DNA from: a virus
Direction: 5' to 3' (one strand)
Virus record (IMG/VR): IMGVR_UViG_3300001799_000004
Location: 1 to 59,554 of that record
Length of the DNA: 59,554 nucleotides
How positions within the stretch are numbered: the first letter of the stretch is position 1; each line of letters starts with the position of its first letter. Of this stretch, positions 1 to 7,817 are shown in pieces. The notes beneath the pieces are model-generated. The model saw only the letters and a list, made by a program, of their open reading frames with translations. It had not been told where the DNA came from and ran no database searches. A program made the translations under genes and the position numbers.

Positions 1-1224
1 ATGGCAACCTTCAAACCAGTGTTCCCGTATGTCAAAAGTGATGGCACTTCCAGGGTGTTCATCCAGATGCTCCACAAACGACAGCGAAAACTTATTAAGA
101 CGGAAATCTATCTCACTCCGGAAGACCTTACCCGAAGTGGTAAGATTAAGAGTGAATCAATTAAGGATGATGTTGATGCCCTTATAAAGCACTACAGAGA
201 TGCAGTCCGGTCACTGGGAGTTGCAGCAGAAAGACTGAACACTGACCAACTCTATGACCGGTTGACGAACTATTCTGAAGATTCAATTGACTTCATTTCC
301 TATACACGGAAAATTGCTGAAGGGTTCAAGAAGGAAAACAGGCTCGGCATGTACCGGCTTTACAATGCAGCGATCAACTCTTTTGTGGACTTCCTGAATA
401 GAGATACGATTGATATCAATGAGATTACATCGAAGCTGCTCTTTGATTATGCAACATTTCTGAAACATTCCAATGTAAGAGGCAGGAAATCCGCAGTCAA
501 GAAAACTGGTTCCCGGGCCTTATCACTTTACACCGGAATTTATAAAGCTGTCATTAACCGGGCCAAACGTGAATTCAATGATGAAGATCACGGTATAATA
601 AAGGTATATGTGTCTCCTTTCTCCAAATTCAAGATTCCATCTGAGGCACCGACAAGGAAAAGAGCCCTATCGCCTACCCAGATTAGGATGATCAGGGATA
701 TTCAGCTTCCAGAGAATTCAAACCGGGCAACTCTGGCCAGGGATTGTTTTATGCTTTCGTTTTATTTGTGTGGGATCAATTCAGCAGATCTATACGAGCT
801 TCCCCCTATTTTGGATGGCCGGATTACCTATAAAAGAAAAAAGACCAGGACCCGAAGAAAAGATGAGGCAGAAATAAGCATCAAGGTTGAGCCGGAAGCG
901 ATGGAGATACTTCAGTGTTATTCGATCAAGGGCAAATCTATTTTCAATAAGAGATACAGCTCTCCGGATAACTTCAATCAGGCAATCAACAAAGGGTTAA
1001 AACAGATCGGGAAAATGATTGGTATACCGGACTTGACCTTTTATGCTGCCAGGCACTCCTGGGCAACAATCGCTGTCAATGATTGTAGCATCGATCGGCA
1101 TATTGTTCACCGTGCATTGAACCATGTTGACACGGCAATGAGGGTAACGGATATCTACGTGAAAGAGGACTGGTCTGCGATTGATAGGGCGAATAAGGAA
1201 GTAGCGGAGATAATTCAAGTTTAA
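1..1224 (+). CDS. int: Tyrosine-type site-specific integrase
   Basis: Phage integrase of 407 residues that should recombine attP with the host tRNA-Gly attB. The N-terminal part looks like the arm-binding and SAM-like core-binding domains; the catalytic domain fills the second half. The second catalytic arginine (ARHSW, about R351), the following histidine (LNH, about H375) and the tyrosine nucleophile (DIYVK, about Y386) are visible. At the first catalytic arginine position the sequence reads CGINSADL, so N260 stands where Arg is usual, and the HxxR histidine is replaced by Tyr. Loss of the first Arg is known in Bacteroidota recombinases such as IntDOT, so this need not mean inactivity. It starts at the first base of the window, and its promoter lies outside. 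Confidence 0.95.
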   Translation: MATFKPVFPYVKSDGTSRVFIQMLHKRQRKLIKTEIYLTPEDLTRSGKIKSESIKDDVDALIKHYRDAVRSLGVAAERLNTDQLYDRLTNYSEDSIDFISYTRKIAEGFKKENRLGMYRLYNAAINSFVDFLNRDTIDINEITSKLLFDYATFLKHSNVRGRKSAVKKTGSRALSLYTGIYKAVINRAKREFNDEDHGIIKVYVSPFSKFKIPSEAPTRKRALSPTQIRMIRDIQLPENSNRATLARDCFMLSFYLCGINSADLYELPPILDGRITYKRKKTRTRRKDEAEISIKVEPEAMEILQCYSIKGKSIFNKRYSSPDNFNQAINKGLKQIGKMIGIPDLTFYAARHSWATIAVNDCSIDRHIVHRALNHVDTAMRVTDIYVKEDWSAIDRANKEVAEIIQV

Positions 1225-1676
1225 CTCAAGCCAAATCTTTCAAGAGTAATTTTGTCAATTGTGGGTGAACCTTTGATCATATCCATTATCCTTTGCAGAT
1301 CATCTGGTTTAACTTGCCCTAAGTAGGCTTTTGGTTTTGTTAAAAGCAATTCCTGTATTGTTTGATATCTAATAGGGTAAATTTCTAAGCAGTCTGCGTA
1401 GCTATCATGCTTCAAATATTCATTGCCTCTCTTGCGAATAAGGTATTGATAAAGTTTCAACTCTTCACTTCTAATAACATTAAGATTTATCTCACTATTA
1501 ATTATACAAATCCCAATAAACACCTTAGAACATTCAAACCCTATAATTATGATTATTTTTTCTTTGGGGGGATTTGTAAAAGGCAGAAAGATTTTAAATA
1601 CCGAGCCAATAACAATTTTACCATCAACATATGATTGCCTAAAGGCATCAGGAAATTGATCGCTTAAAGGTGACAT
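1221..1676 (-). CDS. Probable toxin partner of Panacea-domain antitoxin
   Basis: Protein of 151 residues whose ATG overlaps the stop of the upstream Panacea-domain gene by one base (TAATG), so the two are translationally coupled in the usual antitoxin-then-toxin order. I do not recognise the family firmly. The start (GKIVIGSVFKIFLPFT, then a hydrophobic strand) and the later HDSYADCLEIYPI segment suggest a small SH3-like beta barrel, distantly reminiscent of PemK/MazF proteins. Panacea antitoxins are known to pair with many unrelated toxins, so the toxin role is inferred from position. The gene ends 4 bases inside the end of the convergent integrase gene. Confidence 0.6.
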   Translation of the reverse strand: MSPLSDQFPDAFRQSYVDGKIVIGSVFKIFLPFTNPPKEKIIIIIGFECSKVFIGICIINSEINLNVIRSEELKLYQYLIRKRGNEYLKHDSYADCLEIYPIRYQTIQELLLTKPKAYLGQVKPDDLQRIMDMIKGSPTIDKITLERFGLS

Positions 1677-2224
1677 TAGACAAACTCAAGATTTCGATTC
1701 TCCTCAACTTCGCTAATATATTTCAGCATCTCGATGTTTGCATCTGCTGCAAGTGCAATCTTGTACATATCCATGGAATTATCTGGCCTTGGATTATTCC
1801 ATGCAATATCATGTGATTTGTCAGAGAGGGTGTTAAAGCAAAGGTCTTTATTCTCAAAAATTGATTCTGTAAGACACGAAATTGCTGACTGTGACAAATA
1901 ATCCATATTCGGATCTTCCTTTGCAATGATTGTATTATTATCCAGATATTCAAATGCAGCCGAGAAACTATCATGAACTTCTTTCAAAACCAATCCTTGA
2001 CCTTTAATTGCTTTCAAAATGTCATAAATATAAGATGGGACAGGCCCATTCTTCATTGCAAAGTATGTATCATTGACTATTAGCCTACCATAAATAGATA
2101 AATGTTTTTTCTCTGCAAAGTAGAGAATTTTAAACAATTTGTGCAGGTCAACTTTTCCCAATTGCTTAGCAATATAGAGCAACACTGCTTTCGATTTATC
2201 TACGTTAAAATGATTGTTTCCCAT
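1676..2224 (-). CDS. Panacea/SocA-domain (DUF4065) antitoxin
   Basis: The 182-residue product has the Panacea (DUF4065, SocA-like) pattern: LHKLFKILYFAEKKHL at about residues 27-42, then YGR, then the NGPVPSYIYD turn at about 59-68. Panacea-domain proteins act as antitoxins that neutralise varied toxins encoded next to them, and some resemble the SocA proteolysis adaptor. Here it precedes, and overlaps by one base, the 151-residue candidate toxin. A 15-base palindrome just upstream suggests autoregulation. Such a pair in the lysogeny block would fit prophage maintenance or defence against other phages. Confidence 0.85.
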   Translation of the reverse strand: MGNNHFNVDKSKAVLLYIAKQLGKVDLHKLFKILYFAEKKHLSIYGRLIVNDTYFAMKNGPVPSYIYDILKAIKGQGLVLKEVHDSFSAAFEYLDNNTIIAKEDPNMDYLSQSAISCLTESIFENKDLCFNTLSDKSHDIAWNNPRPDNSMDMYKIALAADANIEMLKYISEVEENRNLEFV

Positions 2225-2229
2225 TGTTA

Positions 2230-2244
2230 CACATTTGAAATGTG
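2230..2244. promoter_or_regulatory. Palindromic operator candidate upstream of the TA pair
   Basis: CACATTTGAAATGTG forms two perfect 7-base arms around one central base, 5 bases upstream of the antitoxin start codon. A half-like copy (CACATTTG) occurs at about 2311-2318. Position and symmetry fit an autoregulatory operator; the binding protein is not known. Confidence 0.4.
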
Positions 2245-2280
2245 ATTAGGAGAAGATGTGTGTATAATGATAATTTGCAA

Positions 2281-2288
2281 CAAAAGTA
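2281..2288 (-). promoter_or_regulatory. Possible Bacteroidota -7 box for the TA operon
   Basis: On the minus strand the bases read TACTTTTG, matching TAnnTTTG, about 57 bases before the antitoxin start. No -33 TTG at ideal spacing is evident, so this is tentative. Confidence 0.3.
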
Positions 2289-2451
2289 GAATAAATGTAG
2301 TACAAAGTAGCACATTTGTCAAGAAAAACTGAATTATGTATTTAAGTGACCCTATTTGAAAGGCTTACTCGAACAGAAATCCGGTCGCTTATGATTAATT
2401 ATTCACGTCAATCTTCAAGTCATTCATATTGTTGATGCCAAATACATGTTA

Positions 2452-2721
2452 TCAATCTTTCCTTTTCTTGATCATGGGCCCAAACCCTGTCAGCAGCCAC
2501 CGGGGATTGATGCCATAGTACCGGACAAGGGGCGTGAGCCAGGAAACCTTGAATAAAGCCCTATCTGGGTCATTCTTTTGCTTAATCAGATTTCCCCTGT
2601 TAATCCCATGGTAACGACAAAATGTTGAAACACCCTTGATCCTTTTAGTCTCGATCAGATGATCCAACGCTTGAAAGAATCTGCCGATTATTATTTTGCT
2701 TTCCTCTGGTTGCATGCCCAT
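2452..2721 (-). CDS. Small HTH DNA-binding protein
   Basis: An 89-residue basic protein with a lambda-repressor-like helical layout: RFFQALDHLIETKRIKG, then a recognition-helix-like stretch (TFCRYHGINRGNLIKQKN), then WLTPLVRYYGINPRWLLTG. Proteins of this pattern occur in Bacteroidota phages as small repressor-like regulators. There is no peptidase or dimerisation domain. It lies between the TA pair and the lipoprotein on the lysogeny strand, which suggests a role in lysogeny control. The family is recognised from its pattern only. Confidence 0.7.
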   Translation of the reverse strand: MGMQPEESKIIIGRFFQALDHLIETKRIKGVSTFCRYHGINRGNLIKQKNDPDRALFKVSWLTPLVRYYGINPRWLLTGFGPMIKKRKD

Positions 2722-2723
2722 AC

Positions 2724-3455
2724 CTATTTAATACACAAATTAACTTGTTTAGTAACATGATCAACGGTTTTGGCCGTGATTTTTACCGGAGGGTACGGTA
2801 AATAGATAACCATCCAATAAGCTGAATCATCTGACAAAACTGTTCCAACAGAAAGAGATGCCTTACTAATTTCGAATGCGTTTAAGTAAAAAGAATCGAA
2901 TTCAACACCTTGATCATAAGGAACATATCTTTCAGAAAGAAACGATTCAAGATCAGCTGTATATGGCATGGTAATAGCTACTGAAGAAGCATCTAACCTG
3001 TCATTGCCATCAAAAAGATACAAAGTCGCCATAAGACCTGGTGTCGTACCAAAATAGCCAATTGCTGTTTGGCTTTGATAGTCTGGTGTCCCCAACTTGG
3101 AAATTAGCGATCCCCTAGAATCTCCCCATGATATTGAAGGCTCATGATAAAGATTAACTCTTCCCTTGATTGTACATGTTACCGTAATGGTTTCATTTTT
3201 TGAGGTGACAAGAATTACATTATATCCAACTTTTCGTGCATTTACATAACCAGTATTGGAAACGGTTGCGAAATAATCATCAGAACTTGAGTATTCAATT
3301 TTCTTAGGTCCCGTAGCAACAATCTGATGTGTTTCTGTTGTGAAAAGTGAAATACTGTTTATGTCAACAGACAATGGTGGTTCTGGAGTGTCTTTTTTCT
3401 TGCAGCTTGTTAAAATGACCAGCAATAAGATAGCAACTTGTATTTTTCTATTCAT
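2724..3455 (-). CDS. Predicted lipoprotein with a Big-2-like N-terminal region
   Basis: I take the ATG at 3455 (MNRKIQ) because it puts a short charged start directly before a hydrophobic stretch and the lipobox LTSC; an ATG 30 bases upstream would add ten residues with no clear use. After the lipidated Cys come KKKDTPEPP, then a segment like bacterial Ig-like (Big-2) domains (SVDINSISLF ... YATVSNTGYVNARKVGYN in pattern), then an unrecognised C-terminal half. It is probably exported and membrane anchored. Expressed from a prophage, it could alter the cell surface or block superinfection, but that is inference from location in the lysogeny block. Confidence 0.7.
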   Translation of the reverse strand: MNRKIQVAILLLVILTSCKKKDTPEPPLSVDINSISLFTTETHQIVATGPKKIEYSSSDDYFATVSNTGYVNARKVGYNVILVTSKNETITVTCTIKGRVNLYHEPSISWGDSRGSLISKLGTPDYQSQTAIGYFGTTPGLMATLYLFDGNDRLDASSVAITMPYTADLESFLSERYVPYDQGVEFDSFYLNAFEISKASLSVGTVLSDDSAYWMVIYLPYPPVKITAKTVDHVTKQVNLCIK

Positions 3456-3527
3456 CTTAGGTATTTTTAACTGGTATGCATCCAATGATATTAAGTAGTT
3501 CAGAAAACAAGGATATGTCTTGTTACT

Positions 3528-3890
3528 TTACCTATCATCAATTTTTTTTTTTAATATCTCGCTTAGATTTTCAATTGTCCTTTGTTGACTGGATAAGACA
3601 TCAAGCACAAGCTTAGGAACCATCACTAAATCAGTAAATGTTCCATAATCTTCCTTGACTTTAATTGTCTCATTAATCAACATGCTCCCTTTATCTTCTT
3701 TCAACCACTCATAATTAATTTCTCTGTATTTATCTGTAATATCCTTAGCCAACTCAACACTAATTCCATTAAGTCCTTGAGTCACATTATAAATCTTTGT
3801 GGCATTAGCATAACCTAATTCTCTTGCCAACTTAGCAACAGTCATCTTCAAGTGATCTAATACAGATTTTATTCTTTCTGAATCAGTCAT
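3528..3890 (-). CDS. CI-like phage repressor (HTH, no S24 domain)
   Basis: A 120-residue protein with an N-terminal HTH of the XRE kind: RIKSVLDHLKMTVAKLAREL, then GYANATKIYNVTQGLNGIS and ELAKDITDKYREINYEWL. This helical order and the WLKEDKGSM tail are typical of Bacteroidota phage repressors. The C-terminal part is short, with a probable helical dimerisation segment, and lacks the LexA/S24 autocleavage domain of SOS-inducible repressors. It diverges from the early operon across an 84-base intergenic region that carries a clear early promoter, which supports its role as the lysogeny master repressor. Confidence 0.8.
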   Translation of the reverse strand: MTDSERIKSVLDHLKMTVAKLARELGYANATKIYNVTQGLNGISVELAKDITDKYREINYEWLKEDKGSMLINETIKVKEDYGTFTDLVMVPKLVLDVLSSQQRTIENLSEILKKKIDDR

Positions 3891-3925
3891 TTATAGTCTA
3901 ATTAGTAAATTTATATGTAAAATAC

Positions 3926-3955
3926 TTGACAAATCTGTAATATTCTGTATATTTG
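3926..3955 (+). promoter_or_regulatory. Early rightward promoter (Bacteroidota type)
   Basis: TTG at 3926-3928, 19 bases of spacer, then TATATTTG at 3948-3955 match the Bacteroidota consensus TTG-N19-TAnnTTTG. It sits between the divergent repressor and the first early gene, 19 bases before the ATG at 3975, which is where a repressor-controlled early promoter is expected. Confidence 0.75.
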
Positions 3956-3974
3956 TACCGAAAATTACTATTAC

Positions 3975-4244
3975 ATGGAGCGAATATACAAAAAGAGAGG
4001 TCGCAAAAGCAACTATGTTGTGTCCGAAAAAGAAAAAATGACTTTCAGGGGGCAGTACTTTATCCTACCTGATAAATCAGATGAAACTCCAAGAGCGCGA
4101 TTTATAAAAGAAATGGCAGCCCTTTGCCTGGTTTCAGAAACAACAGTGCGATGCTGGATTGCCGGTGAATACAAACCGGATGCCCTCAAAAAAAGCCTGA
4201 TAGCTGAAAAACTTGGTGTTTCACCTGAATTACTCTTCCCATGA
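3975..4244 (+). CDS. Cro-like HTH regulator
   Basis: First gene of the early operon, 89 residues. A basic start (KKRGRKSNY) precedes a C-terminal HTH-like part: ARFIKEMAALCLVSETTVRCW then a wing-like GEYKPDALKKSLIAEKLGV. It is opposite the repressor and directly behind the early promoter, the place of a Cro-type regulator. Its stop overlaps the start of the next gene (ATGA at 4241-4244), so both are made together. Family assignment rests on pattern and position, not on a named domain. Confidence 0.65.
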   Translation: MERIYKKRGRKSNYVVSEKEKMTFRGQYFILPDKSDETPRARFIKEMAALCLVSETTVRCWIAGEYKPDALKKSLIAEKLGVSPELLFP

Positions 4245-4795
4245 TATTCGAAACCTACAGTACCCCAGAGGGAGAAGTAATGATTGCTCCGGCCGGGCAA
4301 GCACATTTTAAGCTTGAACCACGTCACAGGGAATTTATTACAGGTATGATCGCCAGGATTAGAGAAAGTTATCCTGAGGCATACAAAGCAATGAGTGAAG
4401 CCTACAAAGCTTCATCAGACTCCTTATTCTATTATGAATTTCTGATTGTCCGTCGGTTTCTCAAATGCAACTTCGGAAACTTTGACAATGTGCTTGACTT
4501 TGATTCATGTACATTCAAGTTTGAGTTTGTGTCCTGCCCAATGAGGGGAGAATGCAAGTATGACCAGGTTATCTGCAACCCAAAATTCAACAGTAGTCTT
4601 TCTGAGCGAGAACTTCAAGTGATGAAGCTATTCCACGCCGGCCTTAACGAGAGCCAAATTGCCGACAAACTGTATATCAGTATTAACACCGTACTAAATC
4701 ACAAAAAGGCCTCTTTCAGAAAAACAGGAAGCCATACGCTGGCTGATTTTATGACCTTTTCAAATAAGTATAACCTTTTTGCGCATGGAAATTGA
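4241..4795 (+). CDS. LuxR-type HTH transcriptional regulator
   Basis: A 184-residue protein whose C-terminus is a GerE/LuxR HTH: LSERELQVMKLFHAGLNES, QIADKLYISINTVLNH and KKASFRKTG. Just before it lies a cysteine group (CPMRGECKYDQVIC) that could bind a metal. The N-terminal half is helical and not recognised, and no receiver domain is present. As the second early gene it may activate later phage genes. It overlaps the preceding gene by 4 bases and the next by 11. Confidence 0.75.
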   Translation: MIFETYSTPEGEVMIAPAGQAHFKLEPRHREFITGMIARIRESYPEAYKAMSEAYKASSDSLFYYEFLIVRRFLKCNFGNFDNVLDFDSCTFKFEFVSCPMRGECKYDQVICNPKFNSSLSERELQVMKLFHAGLNESQIADKLYISINTVLNHKKASFRKTGSHTLADFMTFSNKYNLFAHGN

Positions 4796-5051
4796 ACCCT
4801 ATAAACTTCATCAGATTCTTCAGTCTGCAGCTGAACTTGGAGCTCTCAATGCTTTAAAGAAAGTTGGTCTCTACGGAAAAGATGAAATAAGCCAGCGAGA
4901 AGCCTACAGGCGTTTTGGTGAGGCAAATGTGAAGAAATGGAAACACCTAGGCCGAATTAAAAGGATTAAAACTGGCTTAGGAAACCACAAAGCAACATAC
5001 TCAGTTGCGGAACTCGAATCAATTTATTCAGCCGAAAAACTTGCCATATGA
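4785..5051 (+). CDS. Small basic helical protein of unknown function
   Basis: I start at ATG 4785 (MEIEPYKLHQIL) rather than at a TTG two codons earlier. The 88-residue product contains a helix followed by an HTH-like stretch (SQREAYRRFGEANVKKWKHLG) and a beta-hairpin-like tail, a layout seen in small winged-helix or excisionase-like proteins. Its stop overlaps the HU start (ATGA). A DNA-binding or excision role is possible but unproven. Confidence 0.6.
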   Translation: MEIEPYKLHQILQSAAELGALNALKKVGLYGKDEISQREAYRRFGEANVKKWKHLGRIKRIKTGLGNHKATYSVAELESIYSAEKLAI

Positions 5052-5350
5052 AAAAAACAATCAGTCGAAAACAACTTGCTGGTATTGTCAGCTGCATCAC
5101 AAGGGTGCCCAAGAAAGATGCTGAATTGGTTATTACTGCTTCATGCGATGTGATAATGAAGCAGATTACCAAAGGACACATTATCAAGATCAACGGCTTC
5201 GGGACATTTGAATCTGTCTGGAGAAAAAGCAAAACTGGCAGGGACCTTAGCAGAGGCCAATCGGTTCATATTCCGGCCCATGCGTCTCCAATATTTAGGC
5301 CAAGTACGCAATTTAAAAATAAAGTGAAAAACCTAATTCCTAAACATTAA
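5048..5350 (+). CDS. HU/IHF-family DNA-bending protein
   Basis: The 100-residue product has the HU fold signature: helical N-terminus with SRKQLAGIV, then IKINGFGTFESVWRKS at about residues 46-61, which is the beta-saddle start equivalent to the family's GFGtF motif, then a DNA-binding arm region ending in FRPSTQFKNKV. HU-like proteins bend DNA and could assist integration, replication or packaging. It is translationally coupled to the preceding small gene. Confidence 0.9.
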   Translation: MKKTISRKQLAGIVSCITRVPKKDAELVITASCDVIMKQITKGHIIKINGFGTFESVWRKSKTGRDLSRGQSVHIPAHASPIFRPSTQFKNKVKNLIPKH

Positions 5351-5355
5351 TACCG

Positions 5356-5631
5356 ATGAAACAATGCCAAAAAACATGCAGGACTCTTTATGAGGAATTC
5401 TGCAACAAATTCACACAAGATCAGGTTATGGCTGACATTGAACTCAGGGCCATTTACAATTACCTGACCTACCGTTGTTCAATGAGTGATGGTAATTACC
5501 TTCATGAACCCCGCGAGACAACCCGACAGCTTATCATTAAACACCTTTATTACGATCCTAAAACAGAAAAGCCCACCCCAGAGGGCGAGCTAATCTCAAA
5601 CAATGCCGGGTCAAATGTACACATCCAATAA
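5356..5631 (+). CDS. Hypothetical early phage protein
   Basis: A 91-residue protein with no recognised domain. The middle (DIELRAIYNYLTYRCSMSDG) looks helical, and two N-terminal cysteines are present. It lies 5 bases after HU and 44 bases before the Sak4-like gene, so it belongs to the early operon. Confidence 0.55.
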   Translation: MKQCQKTCRTLYEEFCNKFTQDQVMADIELRAIYNYLTYRCSMSDGNYLHEPRETTRQLIIKHLYYDPKTEKPTPEGELISNNAGSNVHIQ

Positions 5632-5675
5632 GCAATTGTCAATCGAAAGTTATTCACACCTAAATACTTCAAACA

Positions 5676-6620
5676 ATGCCAATTCTAAAAAAAGAAGAAA
5701 GCCTCCCCGAACGACCAGTTGTGATCGTTCTTTACGGGGAGCCGGGGATCGGTAAAACATCCCTGTTTAACACAAGTGATCAACCTCTGCTAATCGACTT
5801 TGACCGTGGAGTTGACCGTAGTATTAACAGACAGGATACCCTAATTGTCCACAAGTGGGAGGATGTTCAGACGGAGGAAAGCTCAGGCACATTTGGCCAC
5901 TACCAAACAATTGGAATAGATACAGCCAAGGCAGCCCTTGATGACTTCCTGATGTCGTATGTTGTGAAACAAGACTACTCAGCTGCTAAAAACAAGCTCA
6001 AGGCCTATGGTGCCATCGGTGATGAGTTCAAGCTTTTTGTAAGCAACCGCCGGAGCGAAAACGCTGACTTAATCATCATTGCCCATGCAAAGGATGAAAA
6101 AGAAGGTGATATCGTTAAAAAGATTCCGGACGTGACCGGTCAGTCATACAACCTGTTACTTCGTATCGCTGACCAGGTTGGTTATATGCGTACGATCAAC
6201 AACAAGCGCTCCATTCAGTGGGAACCAACCGATTCCACTATCGGGAAAAACGTTGCCCGTCTTCCGGTGACAGAAATTCCGAATGAAACCGATCCAGCTT
6301 TCAGAACCTATATGGCCCATATTATTGAGAATGTGAAAGAAGCCATCTCACAGATGAGTGAAGCGCAGAGAGAAGCACTTGAGAAGGTTGCCATCTATCA
6401 GGACAGGATTGCAAAGGTAACTGAGCCGGATGATTTAACCGGACTTCTTGCTGTGATCAATGAGTTGCCACTTTCATACAGCCAGGCCTTACGGAAGCTT
6501 GTTTCCGACAGAGCTAAAGAGCTTGGGTTTGTGGTTAACAAAACCTCAAAGGCTTTTGAAAAGCCTGCTGCCCCATCCACTGCTGCACAAACCCAGACTG
6601 GTCAAACTTCGATTGTGTAG
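5676..6620 (+). CDS. Sak4-like RecA-fold ATPase for phage recombination
   Basis: The 314-residue product has a Walker A motif GEPGIGKTS at about residues 21-29 and a beta strand plus Asp (LLIDFDRGVD) as in AAA_24/Sak4 proteins. A later strand (ADLIIIAHAKDEKEGD) fits the sensor region of this fold. Sak4-type ATPases are single-strand annealing or RecA-like recombinases of phages and are usually encoded beside an exonuclease. Here a PD-(D/E)XK nuclease starts 2 bases after the stop. The C-terminal hundred residues are helical and Ala/Thr/Gln-rich. The assignment is by motif and neighbour. Confidence 0.8.
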   Translation: MPILKKEESLPERPVVIVLYGEPGIGKTSLFNTSDQPLLIDFDRGVDRSINRQDTLIVHKWEDVQTEESSGTFGHYQTIGIDTAKAALDDFLMSYVVKQDYSAAKNKLKAYGAIGDEFKLFVSNRRSENADLIIIAHAKDEKEGDIVKKIPDVTGQSYNLLLRIADQVGYMRTINNKRSIQWEPTDSTIGKNVARLPVTEIPNETDPAFRTYMAHIIENVKEAISQMSEAQREALEKVAIYQDRIAKVTEPDDLTGLLAVINELPLSYSQALRKLVSDRAKELGFVVNKTSKAFEKPAAPSTAAQTQTGQTSIV

Positions 6621-6622
6621 CT

Positions 6623-7273
6623 ATGTATAGAGTATCAGTTTCCATACTTGAGAAGTTTCGCCGGATGGTGGACAATGTATCAGACTACGATACCGAGAAA
6701 GCCTTGATCGAAAGCATAACCGGGAGATTTGTCGGCAACGACAAAACCCGGTTAGGGCAGGCCTTTCACAAGATCATTGAATTGCCGTTTGAACTGAACG
6801 GTTCACTTACTGTTGAAGGGATAACCTTTACGCCTGAGCAGGCACAGCCTGCGATAAATTATCGCAATGCACATCCACAGATGATTCATGAGGTGCCCAC
6901 TAAGAAGATCTATCATACCAAACACCTTGTATTGTTAGTGACTGGTCGTGCTGATGGTATTGAAGGTATTCAGATCAGGGATGCAAAAACCAAGTTCAGC
7001 TACCCTGGATGGGGAGAGTATTACTCATCGTGCCAGTGGAAGTTCTATTTGGACATGTTTGACGCCCAGTCTTTCTGGTATGATGTGTTTGAGATCAGAG
7101 GGTATAATGGCACTGAACCGTCGGGTCGCTTTGAAGGCCAGATCATACCTCACGAACCCTTCCCCTGCCTGCGCTATGACAAACTCTCTGAGGACATTCA
7201 GAGTCTCGCTGAGGAGTTTGCCAATTTTATGACAATCAAGAATTACACTCACCTCTTAACAAAAGTGTCATGA
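6623..7273 (+). CDS. PD-(D/E)XK (RecB/Cas4-like) exonuclease
   Basis: A 216-residue nuclease with the motif order of the RecB/Cas4-like group: a helix with GQAFHKIIE (His about 49), TGRADGI (Asp about 111), IRDAKTK (Asp 120, Lys 122) and a following SCQWKFYLDMF with the Q-x-x-x-Y-like motif. This should resect double-strand ends to give single strands for the annealing ATPase next to it. The pair resembles other phage exonuclease-annealase modules. Its stop overlaps the next start. Confidence 0.85.
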   Translation: MYRVSVSILEKFRRMVDNVSDYDTEKALIESITGRFVGNDKTRLGQAFHKIIELPFELNGSLTVEGITFTPEQAQPAINYRNAHPQMIHEVPTKKIYHTKHLVLLVTGRADGIEGIQIRDAKTKFSYPGWGEYYSSCQWKFYLDMFDAQSFWYDVFEIRGYNGTEPSGRFEGQIIPHEPFPCLRYDKLSEDIQSLAEEFANFMTIKNYTHLLTKVS

Positions 7274-7485
7274 AAATCAATAAGATCATTTCCCAATATC
7301 GGCGTGATTTCACCGCAATTTATGAATGTGAGCATTGTGGCCACACACATGAAGGTTCTGGCTACGATGACTCTTACTTCCACAACGAGGTAATTCCACA
7401 GAAAGAATGTCCTCGATGCAATAAAAAAGCTGATGGTTCATACAGACCATTGGCTCCAAAGTACCCGGACCAAGTAACAATTTAA
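7270..7485 (+). CDS. Small zinc-ribbon-like protein
   Basis: A 71-residue protein with two Cys pairs: CEHCGHTH near residue 19 and CPRCNKK near residue 47, spaced as in a zinc ribbon. Such small proteins often bind nucleic acids. The start overlaps the stop of the exonuclease gene (ATGA), so the two are coupled. Confidence 0.65.
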   Translation: MKINKIISQYRRDFTAIYECEHCGHTHEGSGYDDSYFHNEVIPQKECPRCNKKADGSYRPLAPKYPDQVTI

Positions 7486-7497
7486 TAACTCATAAGC

Positions 7498-7806
7498 ATG
7501 AAAAAAGAACAGCTTAAAAAAGGTAACGAGCTTAAGAGGCTTATTGATGACCTATGTACCAGAATCAAAGCAATTAGTGCAATTGAGGATGGAACTCATA
7601 CTCCTGGTGCTGTTAAACTGGAATTACAGGCAAAACCAGGGAGTTCGAACGGTGATTTCCATAACGACCACTTTTCTAGCGGTAACGACATACCGTTGGA
7701 ACTTAAAGAGAAAGTGACTGAAGAGCTTATTGATTGCGCCTCAAGAATCAGAAGGATTTTCGAAAAGGAAATCAAAAAACTCGAAAAGGAGTTTGAATCA
7801 CTTTAA
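7498..7806 (+). CDS. Hypothetical coiled-coil early protein
   Basis: A 102-residue protein with helical ends rich in Lys and Glu (KKGNELKRLIDDLCTRIKAI; KEIKKLEKEFESL) and a polar middle. It has no recognised domain. It lies in the early operon between the zinc-ribbon gene and the DnaQ-like gene. Confidence 0.55.
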   Translation: MKKEQLKKGNELKRLIDDLCTRIKAISAIEDGTHTPGAVKLELQAKPGSSNGDFHNDHFSSGNDIPLELKEKVTEELIDCASRIRRIFEKEIKKLEKEFESL

Positions 7807-7817
7807 TACTAAATAAA

